Numbered from the stretch's first letter, positions 24,489-33,701 are shown. The stretch: DNA of 48,316 nucleotides from Gammaproteobacteria bacterium (GCA_025357835.1 JANYLM010000037.1:1-48316), one strand, 5' to 3'. Translations and numbers: made by a program. The notes: generated from the sequence alone by a model not told the origin.

Positions 24489-25376
24489 ATGCTGGCGACT
24501 GAGGCATTCATTACTTGCGCGATAACCGGCTCGGCCGATTCCGTTCGCAAAAATCCGCATGTCCCGGTAACGCCTGAGCAAATCGCCGCATCGGCACTCG
24601 AGGCGCATGCCGCCGGCGCCGCCATAGTCCATCTTCATGTTCGCGATCCGCAGTCCGGGTTGGCGAGCCGAGATCGCGCGCTTTTTCGCGATGTCGTGGA
24701 CAGAATCAGAAGCCGGAACCACAGTGTGATTCTGAACCTGACGGGCGGTATGGGGGGCGATCTTTACTTAGGACCGGAGCATGCGCCGCTAGCATACCAA
24801 ACGGGCACCGATTTCGTGGGTCCACAAGATCGAATGGCGCACATACTCGAACTACAGCCCGAGATCGGCAGCCTAGACTGTGGCTCGCTGAACTTCGACG
24901 AGTTGCTATACGGTACGACACCTGGCTTTCTGCGCACCATGGCACGCGCCTACCGAGAGAAAAACGTTCGCCCCGAGCTGGAAGTGTTCGAGCTGGGCCA
25001 TATTGAACTGGCCAAGCAGCTTCTCGCGGAAGGATTGATCGATCAGCCTGGCTTGTTCCAGCTCTGCCTCGGCATCAAGTACGGTGCACCCGCGACCTCC
25101 GACGCGATGCAGGCCATGCGCGATTCGCTGCCGCCCGGGTCGATCTGGTCTGCGTTCGGCCTGGGCCGAATGCAAATGCCCATGGTCGCCCAATCGATAC
25201 TTCTCGGCGGCAATGTCCGAGTGGGTCTGGAGGACAATCTCTATCTCGACAAGGGAGTTGCGGCGACCAACGCTCAATTGGTGGAACGCGCCCGCACGAT
25301 AATGGAACTCTTGGGCGTACGCGTTCTGACTGCGCCGCAAACTCGCGCGCGGCTCGGCTTCCCGGCGCGATCGTGA
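24489..25376 (+). CDS. Beta-keto acid cleavage enzyme (BKACE, DUF849)
   Basis: A 295-residue TIM-barrel enzyme of the BKACE family, which condenses a beta-keto acid with acetyl-CoA and splits it into acetoacetate and a CoA ester (the founding member acts in lysine fermentation). Family signatures are TCAITGSADSVRKNPHVPVT at the N-terminus, IVHLHVRDP with the two zinc-binding His, SLDCGSLNF, LEVFELGHI and VGLEDNLYL with the zinc-binding Glu. GGAGGGA lies just before ATG 24489. It stands alone between modA and selO without CoA-transferase or thiolase neighbours, so the substrate is not predictable; carnitine or amino acid catabolism is typical of relatives. Confidence 0.92.
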   Translation: MLATEAFITCAITGSADSVRKNPHVPVTPEQIAASALEAHAAGAAIVHLHVRDPQSGLASRDRALFRDVVDRIRSRNHSVILNLTGGMGGDLYLGPEHAPLAYQTGTDFVGPQDRMAHILELQPEIGSLDCGSLNFDELLYGTTPGFLRTMARAYREKNVRPELEVFELGHIELAKQLLAEGLIDQPGLFQLCLGIKYGAPATSDAMQAMRDSLPPGSIWSAFGLGRMQMPMVAQSILLGGNVRVGLEDNLYLDKGVAATNAQLVERARTIMELLGVRVLTAPQTRARLGFPARS

Positions 25377-25389
25377 CGATTCGGCTGGG

Positions 25390-26862
25390 TCAAGTTCCGC
25401 AGAAGGTCTGCAGGACGCGCTCGCCGGCCTGCGGTGCCTCGGCATAGGTGTCGAATCCCTCACGCTGCTCGTATGGCTGCGAGAGCACAGTCGACAACTC
25501 CGCAAAGGGCCCGAAATCCTGGCCATCGATGGCCGCGTCGATGACCTGCTGGATGCGGTGATTGCGCGGAATATATGCGGGATTGACCCGCCGCATCGCC
25601 GCGGCCCGCTGTCGCGGATCCAGGACATCTCGCGCCAGCCGCGCCCGCCAGCGGCTCGCCCACTCGTCGTAGTCGCGAGGATTCACGAATAAAACCCGCA
25701 CGTCCGCATCCGCCGCTTCTGGTTCCGCGGCATCGCACAGCCGCCGGAATGTGAGGGTGAAATCCGCTTGATTGCGATGCATGGCATCGAGCAAGTCTTC
25801 AGCCAGCGCCGCGTCGCCCTCCTCGCAAGCCGACAGGCCGAGCTTGCGCCGCACGCCCGCCAGCGACAAATCCGCGAAGCGCGTCGAGAACGTCGCGAGC
25901 ACCTCGCCGGCGAGTTCCACCGCCCGTTCCGCGCTCGTATCGATGATGGGCAGCAGCGTTTCTGCGAATCGGGCGAGATTCCAGACGGCGGCGTGGGGCT
26001 GATTGCCATAGGCGTAGCGGCCCTGCTGGTCGATCGAACTAAACACCGCCGCGGGATCATAGACGTCCATGAAGGCGCAGGGACCGAAATCGATGGTTTC
26101 ACCCGACACCGCCATGTTGTCGGTATTCATGACCCCATGAATGAAGCCCACGTGCATCCAACTGGCGATGAGCGATGCCTGAGCGCCGGTAACCTCGCGC
26201 AGCAACGCCAGATATGGATTCTGTTCGGTTTTGGCTTGCGGAAAATGCCGCTCGATCACGTAATCCGCGAGCCGGCGCACGGCATCCGCATCGTCGCGGG
26301 CGCCATAGTACTGAAACGTGCCCACCCGCACGAAGCTAGCGGCCACTCGCGTCAATATGGCTCCCGGCAGCGCTTCCTCACGGAAAACAGGCTCTCCCGT
26401 GGTGACCGCGGCGAGCGAGCGCGTCGTCGCTATGCCGAGCGCGTACATTGCCTCGCTGACGAGATATTCACGCAATACCGGACCGAGCGCTGCGCGTCCA
26501 TCGCCGCCCCGCGAATAGGGAGTCCGGCCGGAACCTTTCAGTTGAATGTCGCGCCGCACGCCGGCGCGGTCGATCGCGTCGGTCAGCAGGATGGCGCGGC
26601 CGTCGCCCAACTGCGGCACGAAGTGGCCGAACTGGTGACCCGCATAGGCCATCGCTATGGGCTCGGCGCCCTGTGGTACGACGTTTCCGGAAAAAATCCC
26701 CGCCAGCGCCCGCGGATCGAGGTCACCGATGTCGAGCGCCAATTCGAGCGCGAGCGCATGGTTGAATCTCAGCAGATGCGGCTCCGCGACCGGTGTCGGA
26801 TTCACTCGCGCGAAGAAGCGTTCGGGCAGGCCGGCATAGCTGCTGCGATTCATGGGCTTCAT
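25390..26862 (-). CDS. selO: Protein adenylyltransferase SelO (YdiU)
   Basis: A 490-residue pseudokinase-fold enzyme that transfers AMP to Ser, Thr or Tyr of proteins in redox control. The family block is unmistakable: MAYAGHQFGHFVPQLGDGRA, IQLKGSGRTPYSRGGDGRA, REYLVSEAMYALGI, HGVMNTDNMAVSGETIDFGP and the C-terminal NPAYIPRNHRIQQVI. The protein ends in FCGT, with a Cys near the C-terminus as in non-selenocysteine bacterial members. No signal peptide is present. Start codon ATG 26862 (MKPMN); a second Met three codons on is possible. It is convergent with the BKACE gene and divergent from the DUF861 cupin. Confidence 0.95.
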   Translation of the reverse strand: MKPMNRSSYAGLPERFFARVNPTPVAEPHLLRFNHALALELALDIGDLDPRALAGIFSGNVVPQGAEPIAMAYAGHQFGHFVPQLGDGRAILLTDAIDRAGVRRDIQLKGSGRTPYSRGGDGRAALGPVLREYLVSEAMYALGIATTRSLAAVTTGEPVFREEALPGAILTRVAASFVRVGTFQYYGARDDADAVRRLADYVIERHFPQAKTEQNPYLALLREVTGAQASLIASWMHVGFIHGVMNTDNMAVSGETIDFGPCAFMDVYDPAAVFSSIDQQGRYAYGNQPHAAVWNLARFAETLLPIIDTSAERAVELAGEVLATFSTRFADLSLAGVRRKLGLSACEEGDAALAEDLLDAMHRNQADFTLTFRRLCDAAEPEAADADVRVLFVNPRDYDEWASRWRARLARDVLDPRQRAAAMRRVNPAYIPRNHRIQQVIDAAIDGQDFGPFAELSTVLSQPYEQREGFDTYAEAPQAGERVLQTFCGT

Positions 26863-26928
26863 GGCGGCGTTACGGAGATTCGGTATGGCATCATAGGGGC
26901 GACATGCGGCTTAACGGACGACAATAAA

Positions 26929-27300
26929 ATGACCATCAATCATATCAAAGCACCTGCTCAATTCAGCACGGACATGATGACATCTGCGGGTAGCCCACCG
27001 AACCCGGCCGATGGCGAGTGTGTGCAGCTGTCAAAACGCGACGGGTTCTCGGCGCCGGACGGAGGAATCGAAACTGGTACATGGGAATGCACACCCGGGC
27101 AGTTCCGGCGCGCCGTCATGGACGCAGAATTCAGCCACTTCATCGCGGGCCGCGCCACATTTTTGGCCGACGACGGGCAGAAAGTAGAATTCGCCGCCGG
27201 AGACGCAGCGTTTTTCCCACCCTTCACGCGTGGTATTTGGATCGTCCACGAGACGCTTCGAAAGACCTATGTAGTTTGGCGGCACGAAGGTCAGGTTTAG
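26929..27300 (+). CDS. DUF861-type cupin protein
   Basis: A 123-residue single-domain cupin_3 (DUF861) protein: GGIETGTWECTPGQFRRAV, EFSHFIAGRATFLADDGQ, FAAGDAAFFPPFTRGIW and the closing TLRKTYVVW. The metal-binding His pattern of catalytic cupins is incomplete, as in most of this family, which is related to ureidoglycine aminohydrolase domains but mostly uncharacterised. The frame runs open from 25768 antisense to selO; the Met at 26929 is the first with cupin-like sequence behind it. Its stop overlaps the end of the convergent EamA gene by 4 bases. No partner suggests a substrate. Confidence 0.85.
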   Translation: MTINHIKAPAQFSTDMMTSAGSPPNPADGECVQLSKRDGFSAPDGGIETGTWECTPGQFRRAVMDAEFSHFIAGRATFLADDGQKVEFAAGDAAFFPPFTRGIWIVHETLRKTYVVWRHEGQV

Positions 27301-28187
27301 ACCGCTTCAGCGACCCGCCCGTGTGGCGTGGCGGCTCCCCGGGTCGCCAGCCACGAGCCCAGTAGGATGAGCACGAAGGCGAGGAATCCGCCCAACCCCA
27401 GGCGTTCATGCAGCAACGACACACCGAGCAAGGCCGCCACCGCGGGATTGATATAGGTGATCACGGCAGCCCGTGAAGCGCCGGCGTGGCCGACGAGGTA
27501 GAACATCAGCAGCATGGCCAGCGCCGTACAGACCAAGCCCAGCATGGCCATGGATGCGAGGACCTGAGTGGACGGCATCCGCGCCGGCAGGCTCAGCAAG
27601 GCCGGTATGAGTAGCACCACGCCGGCTACGGCCAAGCTCGCGGCGAGCGGGCCGAAGGGATCGAGTCCGGCGAGATGCCGCTGAATGATGAGAGGTCCGA
27701 TCGCATAACCTAGCGTGGCAACCAGCATGCAACCGACTGCGGCCCATCCTAGAGGACCTGAAATAGTCCCGAATCCGAGCAAGGCCGCGACGCCGACGAA
27801 CCCCAGCCCGAGACCCAGAATACGCCATACTCCCAGGCGCTCGTGCACACCGAAGAATCGCTGGATCAGCGCGATCGACAAGGGCACCATGGCGATGAGA
27901 ATGCCCGTCACGGAAGAACTGATCCAGCGCTCGCCGTACGAGATCGCCGAAAAGGGAATGACGAACTCGGCCAAAGCAAACGCGCAGATCGCGGCCTTGT
28001 GCCTCCCCAGGGAGCGTAGAGCGCCGCGCCGCCACGCAATCGGCATCAGGACGACGGCACCGAGGGTCACCCGGCCGAAAGCCACCACCACGGGCGAGAG
28101 CTCCTGCACCGACACCTTGATAAAGAAATACGGCACGCCCCAGATAATGCCGAGCGCCGCAAAAGCTCCCCATGCTCGCCAACTCAC
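27297..28187 (-). CDS. EamA-family (DMT) transporter
   Basis: A 296-residue, 10-helix drug/metabolite transporter with two EamA repeats. Repeat 1 begins WGAFAALGIIWGVPYFFIKV and repeat 2 begins near residue 150 (GWAAVGCMLVATLGYAIGPL). Characteristic pieces are TGILIAMVPLSIALIQRFFG at the end of repeat 1 and TYINPAVAALLGVSLLHERL at the end of repeat 2. Such proteins export amino acids or small metabolites. GTG 28187 has GAGG eight bases upstream, better than GTG 28196, which lies inside that site. It is divergent from the XdhC gene. Confidence 0.9.
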   Translation of the reverse strand: MSWRAWGAFAALGIIWGVPYFFIKVSVQELSPVVVAFGRVTLGAVVLMPIAWRRGALRSLGRHKAAICAFALAEFVIPFSAISYGERWISSSVTGILIAMVPLSIALIQRFFGVHERLGVWRILGLGLGFVGVAALLGFGTISGPLGWAAVGCMLVATLGYAIGPLIIQRHLAGLDPFGPLAASLAVAGVVLLIPALLSLPARMPSTQVLASMAMLGLVCTALAMLLMFYLVGHAGASRAAVITYINPAVAALLGVSLLHERLGLGGFLAFVLILLGSWLATRGAATPHGRVAEAV

Positions 28188-28346
28188 CGCATGCACCTCA
28201 ATGTCGAATTGCGCAATCTCAAGCCCATCATGCTACCAGGGATTGACTTGAGTTCACCCACCGGTAGCTCGAGTTCGGATATCTCGTGCCGAAATCGCGA
28301 TCGGCACCGAAATATTCTGCACACCGACGCGCTTCATTTTGAAACA

Positions 28347-29414
28347 ATGACGGATATGCCCACCGTTCGCCTCGACACCAGTCTTGAATTGCTCCTGGAG
28401 CGAGCGCCACCTACACAAACCCGCCGTGTTCTCGCGACCGTGGTGGCAACGGCCGGCTCGACCTATCGCAAGCCCGGCGCGCGTATGCTCATCATGGCCG
28501 ACGGTAGCTACTTAGGATTGCTCAGCGGTGGCTGCCTCGAAGCGGATCTCAAGCTGCACGCGCAGGAAGTGTTGGATAGCGGCGTGCCCCGCGCCATCGA
28601 ATACGACATGCGCGGCCCCGACGACATTTTATTCGGCATTGGTGCGGGTTGTGAAGGAGCGATGCGCGTGCTGCTCGAGCCCGCAGCTTCCGGCAGTCCT
28701 GCAGCGGTGGCACTGGCGGCGGCCGGGAGCGCAACCCAGTCGGGTCAGTCGACGTCGTTGGTCTCAGTGCATGAGTCCGCGGATCTGCCGCTCGGCACCT
28801 ATGCTGCCACGCCGCTGCTGCCGTCCGCGCTGCTCCAGGCAGCCACACAGGCCCTCGCGGACGGCGCGTCCGCCGGGATTCATCTAGGAGACGGCGCTCG
28901 ACGCACGCTGGCATTTGTACAATTCCTCGCACCACCCCCACATCTGCTAATTTGCGGAGCGGGGCCCGATGCGCAGCCCGTGGCAAGCGCTGCCCGCGCC
29001 CTAGGTTGGCGCGTCTCGGTCATAGACCATCGTCCAGCCTATGTGGTGGCGGCGGATTTTCCGGGCGCGCAACTGAAGCTGTGCGACCCACAATCGTTGC
29101 GCACGGCCATCGGCATCGAGCGCTGCCATGCGGCCGTGGTGATGAGCCATAATCTGCACTCCGATGCAATATATCTGCGCGAACTAGCGCAGGCCGGCGT
29201 GCCCGCCTATATCGGATTGTTAGGCCCCGCCGCGCGGCGCATCCGCCTCGCTCAAGAATTGGGCCCCATCGCTGATAAGCTCAAATCCAGGCTTCACAGC
29301 CCGGTGGGCATGGATATCGGCGCGGTGACCCCGGAAGGCATTGCCCTTGCCATCGTCAGCCAGATTCACGCATGGCTGGCAGGTCGCGGCGACCTTGAAC
29401 CCTCCACGCCGTAA
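28347..29414 (+). CDS. XdhC/CoxI-family protein
   Basis: A 355-residue protein with both XdhC parts: the N-terminal XdhC_CoxI region (TVVATAGSTYRKPGARMLI, GLLSGGCLEADL, GIGAGCEGAMRVLLEP) and the C-terminal Rossmann XdhC_C region (LLICGAGPDAQPVASAARAL, VVMSHNLHSDAIYLRELAQA, YIGLLGPAARR). XdhC binds molybdenum cofactor and helps to sulfurate and insert it into xanthine dehydrogenase-type enzymes. No molybdenum hydroxylase gene lies in the window, so its client is elsewhere; the orphan modA 4 kb upstream fits such a need. ATG 28347 (MTDMPTVRLD) is preferred to the frame opening at 28191; no strong ribosome site is visible. Confidence 0.9.
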   Translation: MTDMPTVRLDTSLELLLERAPPTQTRRVLATVVATAGSTYRKPGARMLIMADGSYLGLLSGGCLEADLKLHAQEVLDSGVPRAIEYDMRGPDDILFGIGAGCEGAMRVLLEPAASGSPAAVALAAAGSATQSGQSTSLVSVHESADLPLGTYAATPLLPSALLQAATQALADGASAGIHLGDGARRTLAFVQFLAPPPHLLICGAGPDAQPVASAARALGWRVSVIDHRPAYVVAADFPGAQLKLCDPQSLRTAIGIERCHAAVVMSHNLHSDAIYLRELAQAGVPAYIGLLGPAARRIRLAQELGPIADKLKSRLHSPVGMDIGAVTPEGIALAIVSQIHAWLAGRGDLEPSTP

Positions 29415-29578
29415 GGACTTCAGCAGTGGAATCTAGGTCCCGTGCCAGGGGGATGCCTGAAGCCCGCCGTTAGCGTAAGCTTTGGTCGGCACTGAGACTT
29501 GGTGCTCAAGAAAAGCAAAGATAAATCAGTCGCAGTGGCATCGTTTTAACTTCGCTCAATGGAAGTAGGGAGACCGCC

Positions 29579-31186
29579 ATGTTCAAGTTAGTGACGCCTT
29601 TGACCCTGATCCTGGCCGCTACGCTGCTCTATGCATGCGGTGGATCGAGTAGTCAGACCGCGATGATCGCCACATCCACTGCGCACGGCACACTGGCGGT
29701 GAACCCACCGTTTCGCATTGCCTCGCTGGACGCCGCGACCTTCCAGGCCGAACTCGCCGCAACCAGCAGCGGCGCTCAGCTATTGCAAATCACGGGCAAG
29801 CCCAGCTGCGGTGTGGATTTCTACTATCTCAAATTCTGGACCGTGGGCGGCGCGGCTGAAACCACTCAGTCATCAGGTGCATTGATGGTCCCTACGGGTG
29901 CGGCACCGGCTTGCTCCGGGCTGCGGCCCATCGTGCTGTATGCGCACGGTACGAATACCGATAAAGCTCTCAACATTGCAGATATCACCAACACCTCGAA
30001 TACCGAAGGCGTGCTGATCGCGGCCATGTTCGCGGCGCAGGGATTCATTGTGGTGGCGCCGAACTATGCCGGCTATGACATCTCAACCCTGGGCTATCAC
30101 CCCTTCCTCAACGCCGAGCAGCAGTCGGGAGAAATGATCGATATTTTGACGGCCGCACGCACGGCTCTGCCAAAGACTCAAAGTGCCGCGACCAGTGACG
30201 GCGGCAAGCTGTTCGTCACCGGCTACTCCGAAGGCGGTCATGTGGCCATGGCGACGCAGCGTGCGCTCGAGGCGAGCGGCGCCGTCATCACCGCTGCCGC
30301 ACCCATGTCCGGGCCCTATGCATTGGAAGCCTTCGGCGATGCCATTTTCTTCGGCAGCGTCAATATCGGCTCGACGGTGTTTGCGCCGCTGCTCAGCACC
30401 AGCTATCAAAAAGCCTACGGCAATATCTACGGCACACCCGCCGATCTGTACTCCGCGACCTATGTGAGCGGAATCGAAACGCTGTTGCCGAGCTTCACCC
30501 CAATCGATAAGATTTTCTCGACCGGCTTGCTGCCTCAAACTGCGGCATTCGACAGCACCACTCCCGGCAGCCCCCCGCTGTCCGCGGAACTGGCGGCGCT
30601 GCTGCTGGTGCCCACCGATCCTCACTATCCGTTGCCCGCCAGTCCTCTCACCCCGCTGTTTGCGGCGGGGTTCGGCTCGCCCAACCTCGTCAACAACAGC
30701 TACCGCGTGAGCTATGCGCTGGACGCGGCGTCGAATCCAGACGGCGCCATTCCCCTTCCCCCGCTGCGCGCCGGCGTGCCGCTCGCGGCGACCGTGCCGA
30801 CGCAGCCGCTGCGCCAGGCCTTGTACAAGAACGATCTGCGCAATGGCGCGTGGAAGCCAAACTCGCCCACCCTGCTGTGCGGCGGTGGGTCGGATCCCAC
30901 GGTGTTCTTCCCGGTGAACACGGGGGTTATGGCAACCTTTTGGAGTCCGCTGGTGGCGGCCGGTCTGATCACGGTGCTGGACGTGAGCGGCACACCTGCA
31001 GGACCGTTCGCGGCCACACAAACCGGATTCCAGGCAAGCCAGGCGGCACAACTGGCTTATTACGAATCGCCGGCCGGCGGTGGCCTGTCGCCGGCGGCGG
31101 CGCAGCTACTCCTCATCGAGGGATATCACGGCGCCGTGGCGCCCTTCTGCGCGGCGGCTGCGCGCGCTTTCTTCAGCGTACTATAA
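29579..31186 (+). CDS. Lipoprotein alpha/beta-hydrolase (secretory lipase-like)
   Basis: A 535-residue predicted lipoprotein: hydrophobic signal ending in LLYACGG, with C20 as the lipidated Cys. The hydrolase body has PIVLYAHGTNTDK (oxyanion region), GFIVVAPNYAGYDIS, and the nucleophile elbow GYSEGGHVAMAT with S217. The final EGYHGAVAPFCAAA supplies a likely catalytic His. The plan resembles secretory lipases and large bacterial esterases acting on lipids or polyesters at the cell surface. GGGAG precedes ATG 29579. The OmpW-type gene begins 11 bases after the stop, so a surface hydrolase is paired with an outer-membrane channel. The exact substrate is unknown. Confidence 0.9.
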   Translation: MFKLVTPLTLILAATLLYACGGSSSQTAMIATSTAHGTLAVNPPFRIASLDAATFQAELAATSSGAQLLQITGKPSCGVDFYYLKFWTVGGAAETTQSSGALMVPTGAAPACSGLRPIVLYAHGTNTDKALNIADITNTSNTEGVLIAAMFAAQGFIVVAPNYAGYDISTLGYHPFLNAEQQSGEMIDILTAARTALPKTQSAATSDGGKLFVTGYSEGGHVAMATQRALEASGAVITAAAPMSGPYALEAFGDAIFFGSVNIGSTVFAPLLSTSYQKAYGNIYGTPADLYSATYVSGIETLLPSFTPIDKIFSTGLLPQTAAFDSTTPGSPPLSAELAALLLVPTDPHYPLPASPLTPLFAAGFGSPNLVNNSYRVSYALDAASNPDGAIPLPPLRAGVPLAATVPTQPLRQALYKNDLRNGAWKPNSPTLLCGGGSDPTVFFPVNTGVMATFWSPLVAAGLITVLDVSGTPAGPFAATQTGFQASQAAQLAYYESPAGGGLSPAAAQLLLIEGYHGAVAPFCAAAARAFFSVL

Positions 31187-31197
31187 GGGGATTGGCA

Positions 31198-31902
31198 ATG
31201 ACCACTTTCTCTGTCCGCACACTGTTCGCCGTTGTCGTCGCTACGGCGAGCCTTTACGGCGCCGCGCCGGCGCTGGCCGATGACTTTCCCAGCAACAGCG
31301 CACGCGCCGGCCTGTACTCCGTGTTCTTCCATGTGAAAGCAGATGATCTGACAGGGCCCTATGTTCCTCACGGGGCCAACATCGATGCCAATAACGTGGA
31401 GACGCTATATCTGGCATACGTGCGCAGCCTATCGCCGAACTTCGATGTGGAATTAACCTTGGGCTATCCGCCGCTGCAGAAAACCGTGGGCAAGGGGCCC
31501 GCCACTCTGGGTTCAGTGCCCTACAACGGACAGGTCATCGCGACGGCCCGGTGGTTGGCGCCAACAGTGCTGTTTGAATACGTGTTCTTCGATCAGAACT
31601 CCAAGTGGCGTCCGTACATCGGCGTCGGCGTCAATTACACCAATTTCTACGATCGTAATTCGACCGCGCAGGGCAACGCTGCCAGCGGCGGTCCCACCAA
31701 GCTTTCTCTGACCGCATCGGTGGGCCCGGCGGGAACGGTGGGCGTGGGGTACCATATCGCGAACAATTGGCATATGTATGCATCCTATTCAATTTCCAAA
31801 GTGTCGACCGATCTCACCGCCGAAACCGCGGGGGTCATTCGTACCTCGCATATCAATTTCGGGCCGCAGGCCTTGGTCGTGTCCTTGGGTTATTCCTTCT
31901 AG
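31198..31902 (+). CDS. OmpW-family outer membrane protein
   Basis: A 234-residue outer-membrane beta-barrel of the OmpW/AlkL family. The signal peptide ends at APALADDF; the barrel includes SNSARAGLYSVFFHVKADD, VETLYLAYVRSLSPNFDVEL, PTVLFEYVFFDQNSKWRPYI and a final HINFGPQALVVSLGYSF ending in the C-terminal aromatic residue of outer-membrane proteins. OmpW-type barrels give hydrophobic molecules a lateral route into the membrane. The start at 31198 has AAGGGG upstream. Co-transcribed with the lipoprotein hydrolase, it probably takes up that enzyme's products; this is inference. Confidence 0.92.
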   Translation: MTTFSVRTLFAVVVATASLYGAAPALADDFPSNSARAGLYSVFFHVKADDLTGPYVPHGANIDANNVETLYLAYVRSLSPNFDVELTLGYPPLQKTVGKGPATLGSVPYNGQVIATARWLAPTVLFEYVFFDQNSKWRPYIGVGVNYTNFYDRNSTAQGNAASGGPTKLSLTASVGPAGTVGVGYHIANNWHMYASYSISKVSTDLTAETAGVIRTSHINFGPQALVVSLGYSF

Positions 31903-31916
31903 GGCCTTGAATTCCC

Positions 31917-32843
31917 ATGTCTGAAGGCGGGGCGCCGCCCACGAACCGGTCCGGCTCTCAGTCCGTTCCGGCCGGCAGCACCGCGACGACGCCGCAGGAA
32001 CGGGCGGCTGCATTGGCATTTCTGCACACCTTGGCGTCGGAGGTCTCAGAGGGCTCGATCGATTTGCCGTGCTTCCCGGATGTAGTCATCCGCATAAGCA
32101 CCGCATTGGCCGACCCGAACACCACCTCCGATCATGTAGTAACCATCGTCGGCGCCGAACCGCGCTTGGCGGCGCGCATATTGCAGACCGCGAATTCCGC
32201 AGCCTTCAATAGTTCGGGTAAACCCCTGACCGACTTGCAGTCCGCCATTACTCGCCTTGGACATCAGATGGTGCATGGAACCGCGATGTCCTATGCCATG
32301 CAGCAGATGAGGAACGAAGCATCGCTGCGGTCGATTGCGCAGCCGTTGACCGAGTTGTGGAACAAGAGCATCGCCGTCGCATCTATTTGCCGGATCGTCG
32401 CCCAGCGCACCAAACTCAGTGCAGACGAAGCCTTCTTGACCGGTTTATTGTCCGGAATCGGCAGCCTCTACATCATGGCTCGCGCCGCCACTCAGGCAAG
32501 TGCGCTTGGCAGCGAGCGTTCCTGGTTGGATTTATTGGCTGGTTGGCAGGCGTCCATCGGCAAAGCCGTGCTGGAGAGTTGGGGCTTCTCGGAAGAGCTA
32601 TGCGACGCAGTGGGCGAGCAAGAAGACTATGAACGCCGATGGAAGCACGCAGCGGGTCTCACCGATGTGCTCCTCGTAAGCCTTATACTCGCGGAAACAT
32701 TGAAAAACCCTAAGCCCCGCGTCGTGGCCACCGACGGGATCCACGCATTTCTAACCGTCGGTGCGACGGCTGAAGATTGCGCCGCCATTCTCAGCGAAGC
32801 GGAAAAGCAAATCGACTTGGTGCATCGAGCCCTTGCAATCTAG
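31917..32843 (+). CDS. HDOD-domain signalling protein
   Basis: A 308-residue protein with a disordered N-terminus (about 30 residues) and one HDOD domain: IDLPCFPDVVIRISTALADP, VGAEPRLAARILQTANSAAF, LTDLQSAITRLGHQMVHGTA and FLTGLLSGIGSLYIM. HDOD proteins resemble HD hydrolases without the metal-binding His-Asp pair and act in signalling, often with c-di-GMP or stress pathways. No receiver or GGDEF domain is attached. The ATG at 31917 is 14 bases after the OmpW stop, so it may share the transcript, though the functions seem unrelated. Confidence 0.9.
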   Translation: MSEGGAPPTNRSGSQSVPAGSTATTPQERAAALAFLHTLASEVSEGSIDLPCFPDVVIRISTALADPNTTSDHVVTIVGAEPRLAARILQTANSAAFNSSGKPLTDLQSAITRLGHQMVHGTAMSYAMQQMRNEASLRSIAQPLTELWNKSIAVASICRIVAQRTKLSADEAFLTGLLSGIGSLYIMARAATQASALGSERSWLDLLAGWQASIGKAVLESWGFSEELCDAVGEQEDYERRWKHAAGLTDVLLVSLILAETLKNPKPRVVATDGIHAFLTVGATAEDCAAILSEAEKQIDLVHRALAI

Positions 32844-32858
32844 CGGCGGCCCCGCCGC
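32843..32858. terminator. GC hairpin between the HDOD gene and the convergent hpaI gene
   Basis: GCGGCG (32843-32848) and CGCCGC (32853-32858) form a 6-bp stem around GCCC, starting at the last base of the HDOD stop codon. No T-run follows; it may end transcripts from both sides weakly. Confidence 0.35.
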
Positions 32859-32883
32859 ATCAACTCAGCGCCGCCGAGCTCGA

Positions 32884-33684
32884 TTAGTACACGCCATCCG
32901 AATGAGTGTTGCGGGATCCACCCGTGAACTCGGCGGCCAACGCCTTGGCGGCCTTGACGAGAATCGACGTATCCACACCTACCGCGACAAACAGAGCACC
33001 CTGCGCCAAGTACTCAGATGCAAGCTTGCGGTCTGCCGTGAGAGTACCCGCCGCCTTGCCAGCGCTTTTGACGGTTGCGATCCCTTGGACAATGGCGGCC
33101 TGCACAGCGGGATCGGAAGGCTTGCCGAGCAAGCTCATCGATGCCGCTAAATCCGCGGGACCGAAGAAGACGCCATCGACACCCTCCACCGCGGCAATGC
33201 TCTGCAGATTAGCCAAGCCCTTGAGGGATTCCACTTGAACGAACACGCACATTTCATCGTCTGCGCGCTGCAAGTAATCGTCGATCTGATTCCAGCGCGA
33301 CGAACGCGCCAAGGCGCTGCCGACTCCGCGCACGCCGCGCGTGGGGTAGCGAGTGGCCGCCACCATCTGTCGCGCCTGCTCCGCCGATTCGACCATGGGA
33401 ATGATAAGTGTCTGCGCACCGATATCCAGGTATTGCTTGATCAGTTCCACCGAACCGTGCACGGGCCGCACGATGGGGTGGACCGGATACGGTGCCATGG
33501 CCTGCAATTGGGGCAGGACACTGCGCGGATCATTGGGGGCGTGCTCGGCATCGATCACCAGGCAATCGAAGCCGACGCCGGCCAGAAGCTCGGCGACATA
33601 GGCATCGGCCAGCCCCACCCACAATCCGATTTGCGGTTTGTTATGGCGCAGCGCCCGTTTAAATACATTGACCGGAAGTTCCAT
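32884..33684 (-). CDS. hpaI: 4-hydroxy-2-oxoheptanedioate aldolase HpaI
   Basis: A 266-residue class II aldolase of the HpcH/HpaI family, splitting 4-hydroxy-2-oxoheptane-1,7-dioate into pyruvate and succinate semialdehyde, the last step of homoprotocatechuate meta-cleavage. Visible motifs: KPQIGLWVGLADAYVAELLA, CLVIDAEHAPND with the catalytic-site residues, ALIIPM-like QTLIIPMVESAEQARQMV, TRYPTRGVRGVGSALARSS, and VFVQVESLKGLANLQ with the metal-binding Glu followed by GVFFGPADLAASM with the Asp. It is the terminal gene of the operon, 17 bases after hpaH. The start is well defined by length and similarity. Confidence 0.94.
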   Translation of the reverse strand: MELPVNVFKRALRHNKPQIGLWVGLADAYVAELLAGVGFDCLVIDAEHAPNDPRSVLPQLQAMAPYPVHPIVRPVHGSVELIKQYLDIGAQTLIIPMVESAEQARQMVAATRYPTRGVRGVGSALARSSRWNQIDDYLQRADDEMCVFVQVESLKGLANLQSIAAVEGVDGVFFGPADLAASMSLLGKPSDPAVQAAIVQGIATVKSAGKAAGTLTADRKLASEYLAQGALFVAVGVDTSILVKAAKALAAEFTGGSRNTHSDGVY

Positions 33685-33701
33685 GGCGAATCTCTTAATA
33701 T

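Noticed and set aside
25768..26928. Long open frame upstream of the DUF861 cupin start
   Set aside because: It is antisense to selO, whose motifs are complete; only the part from 26929 is cupin.
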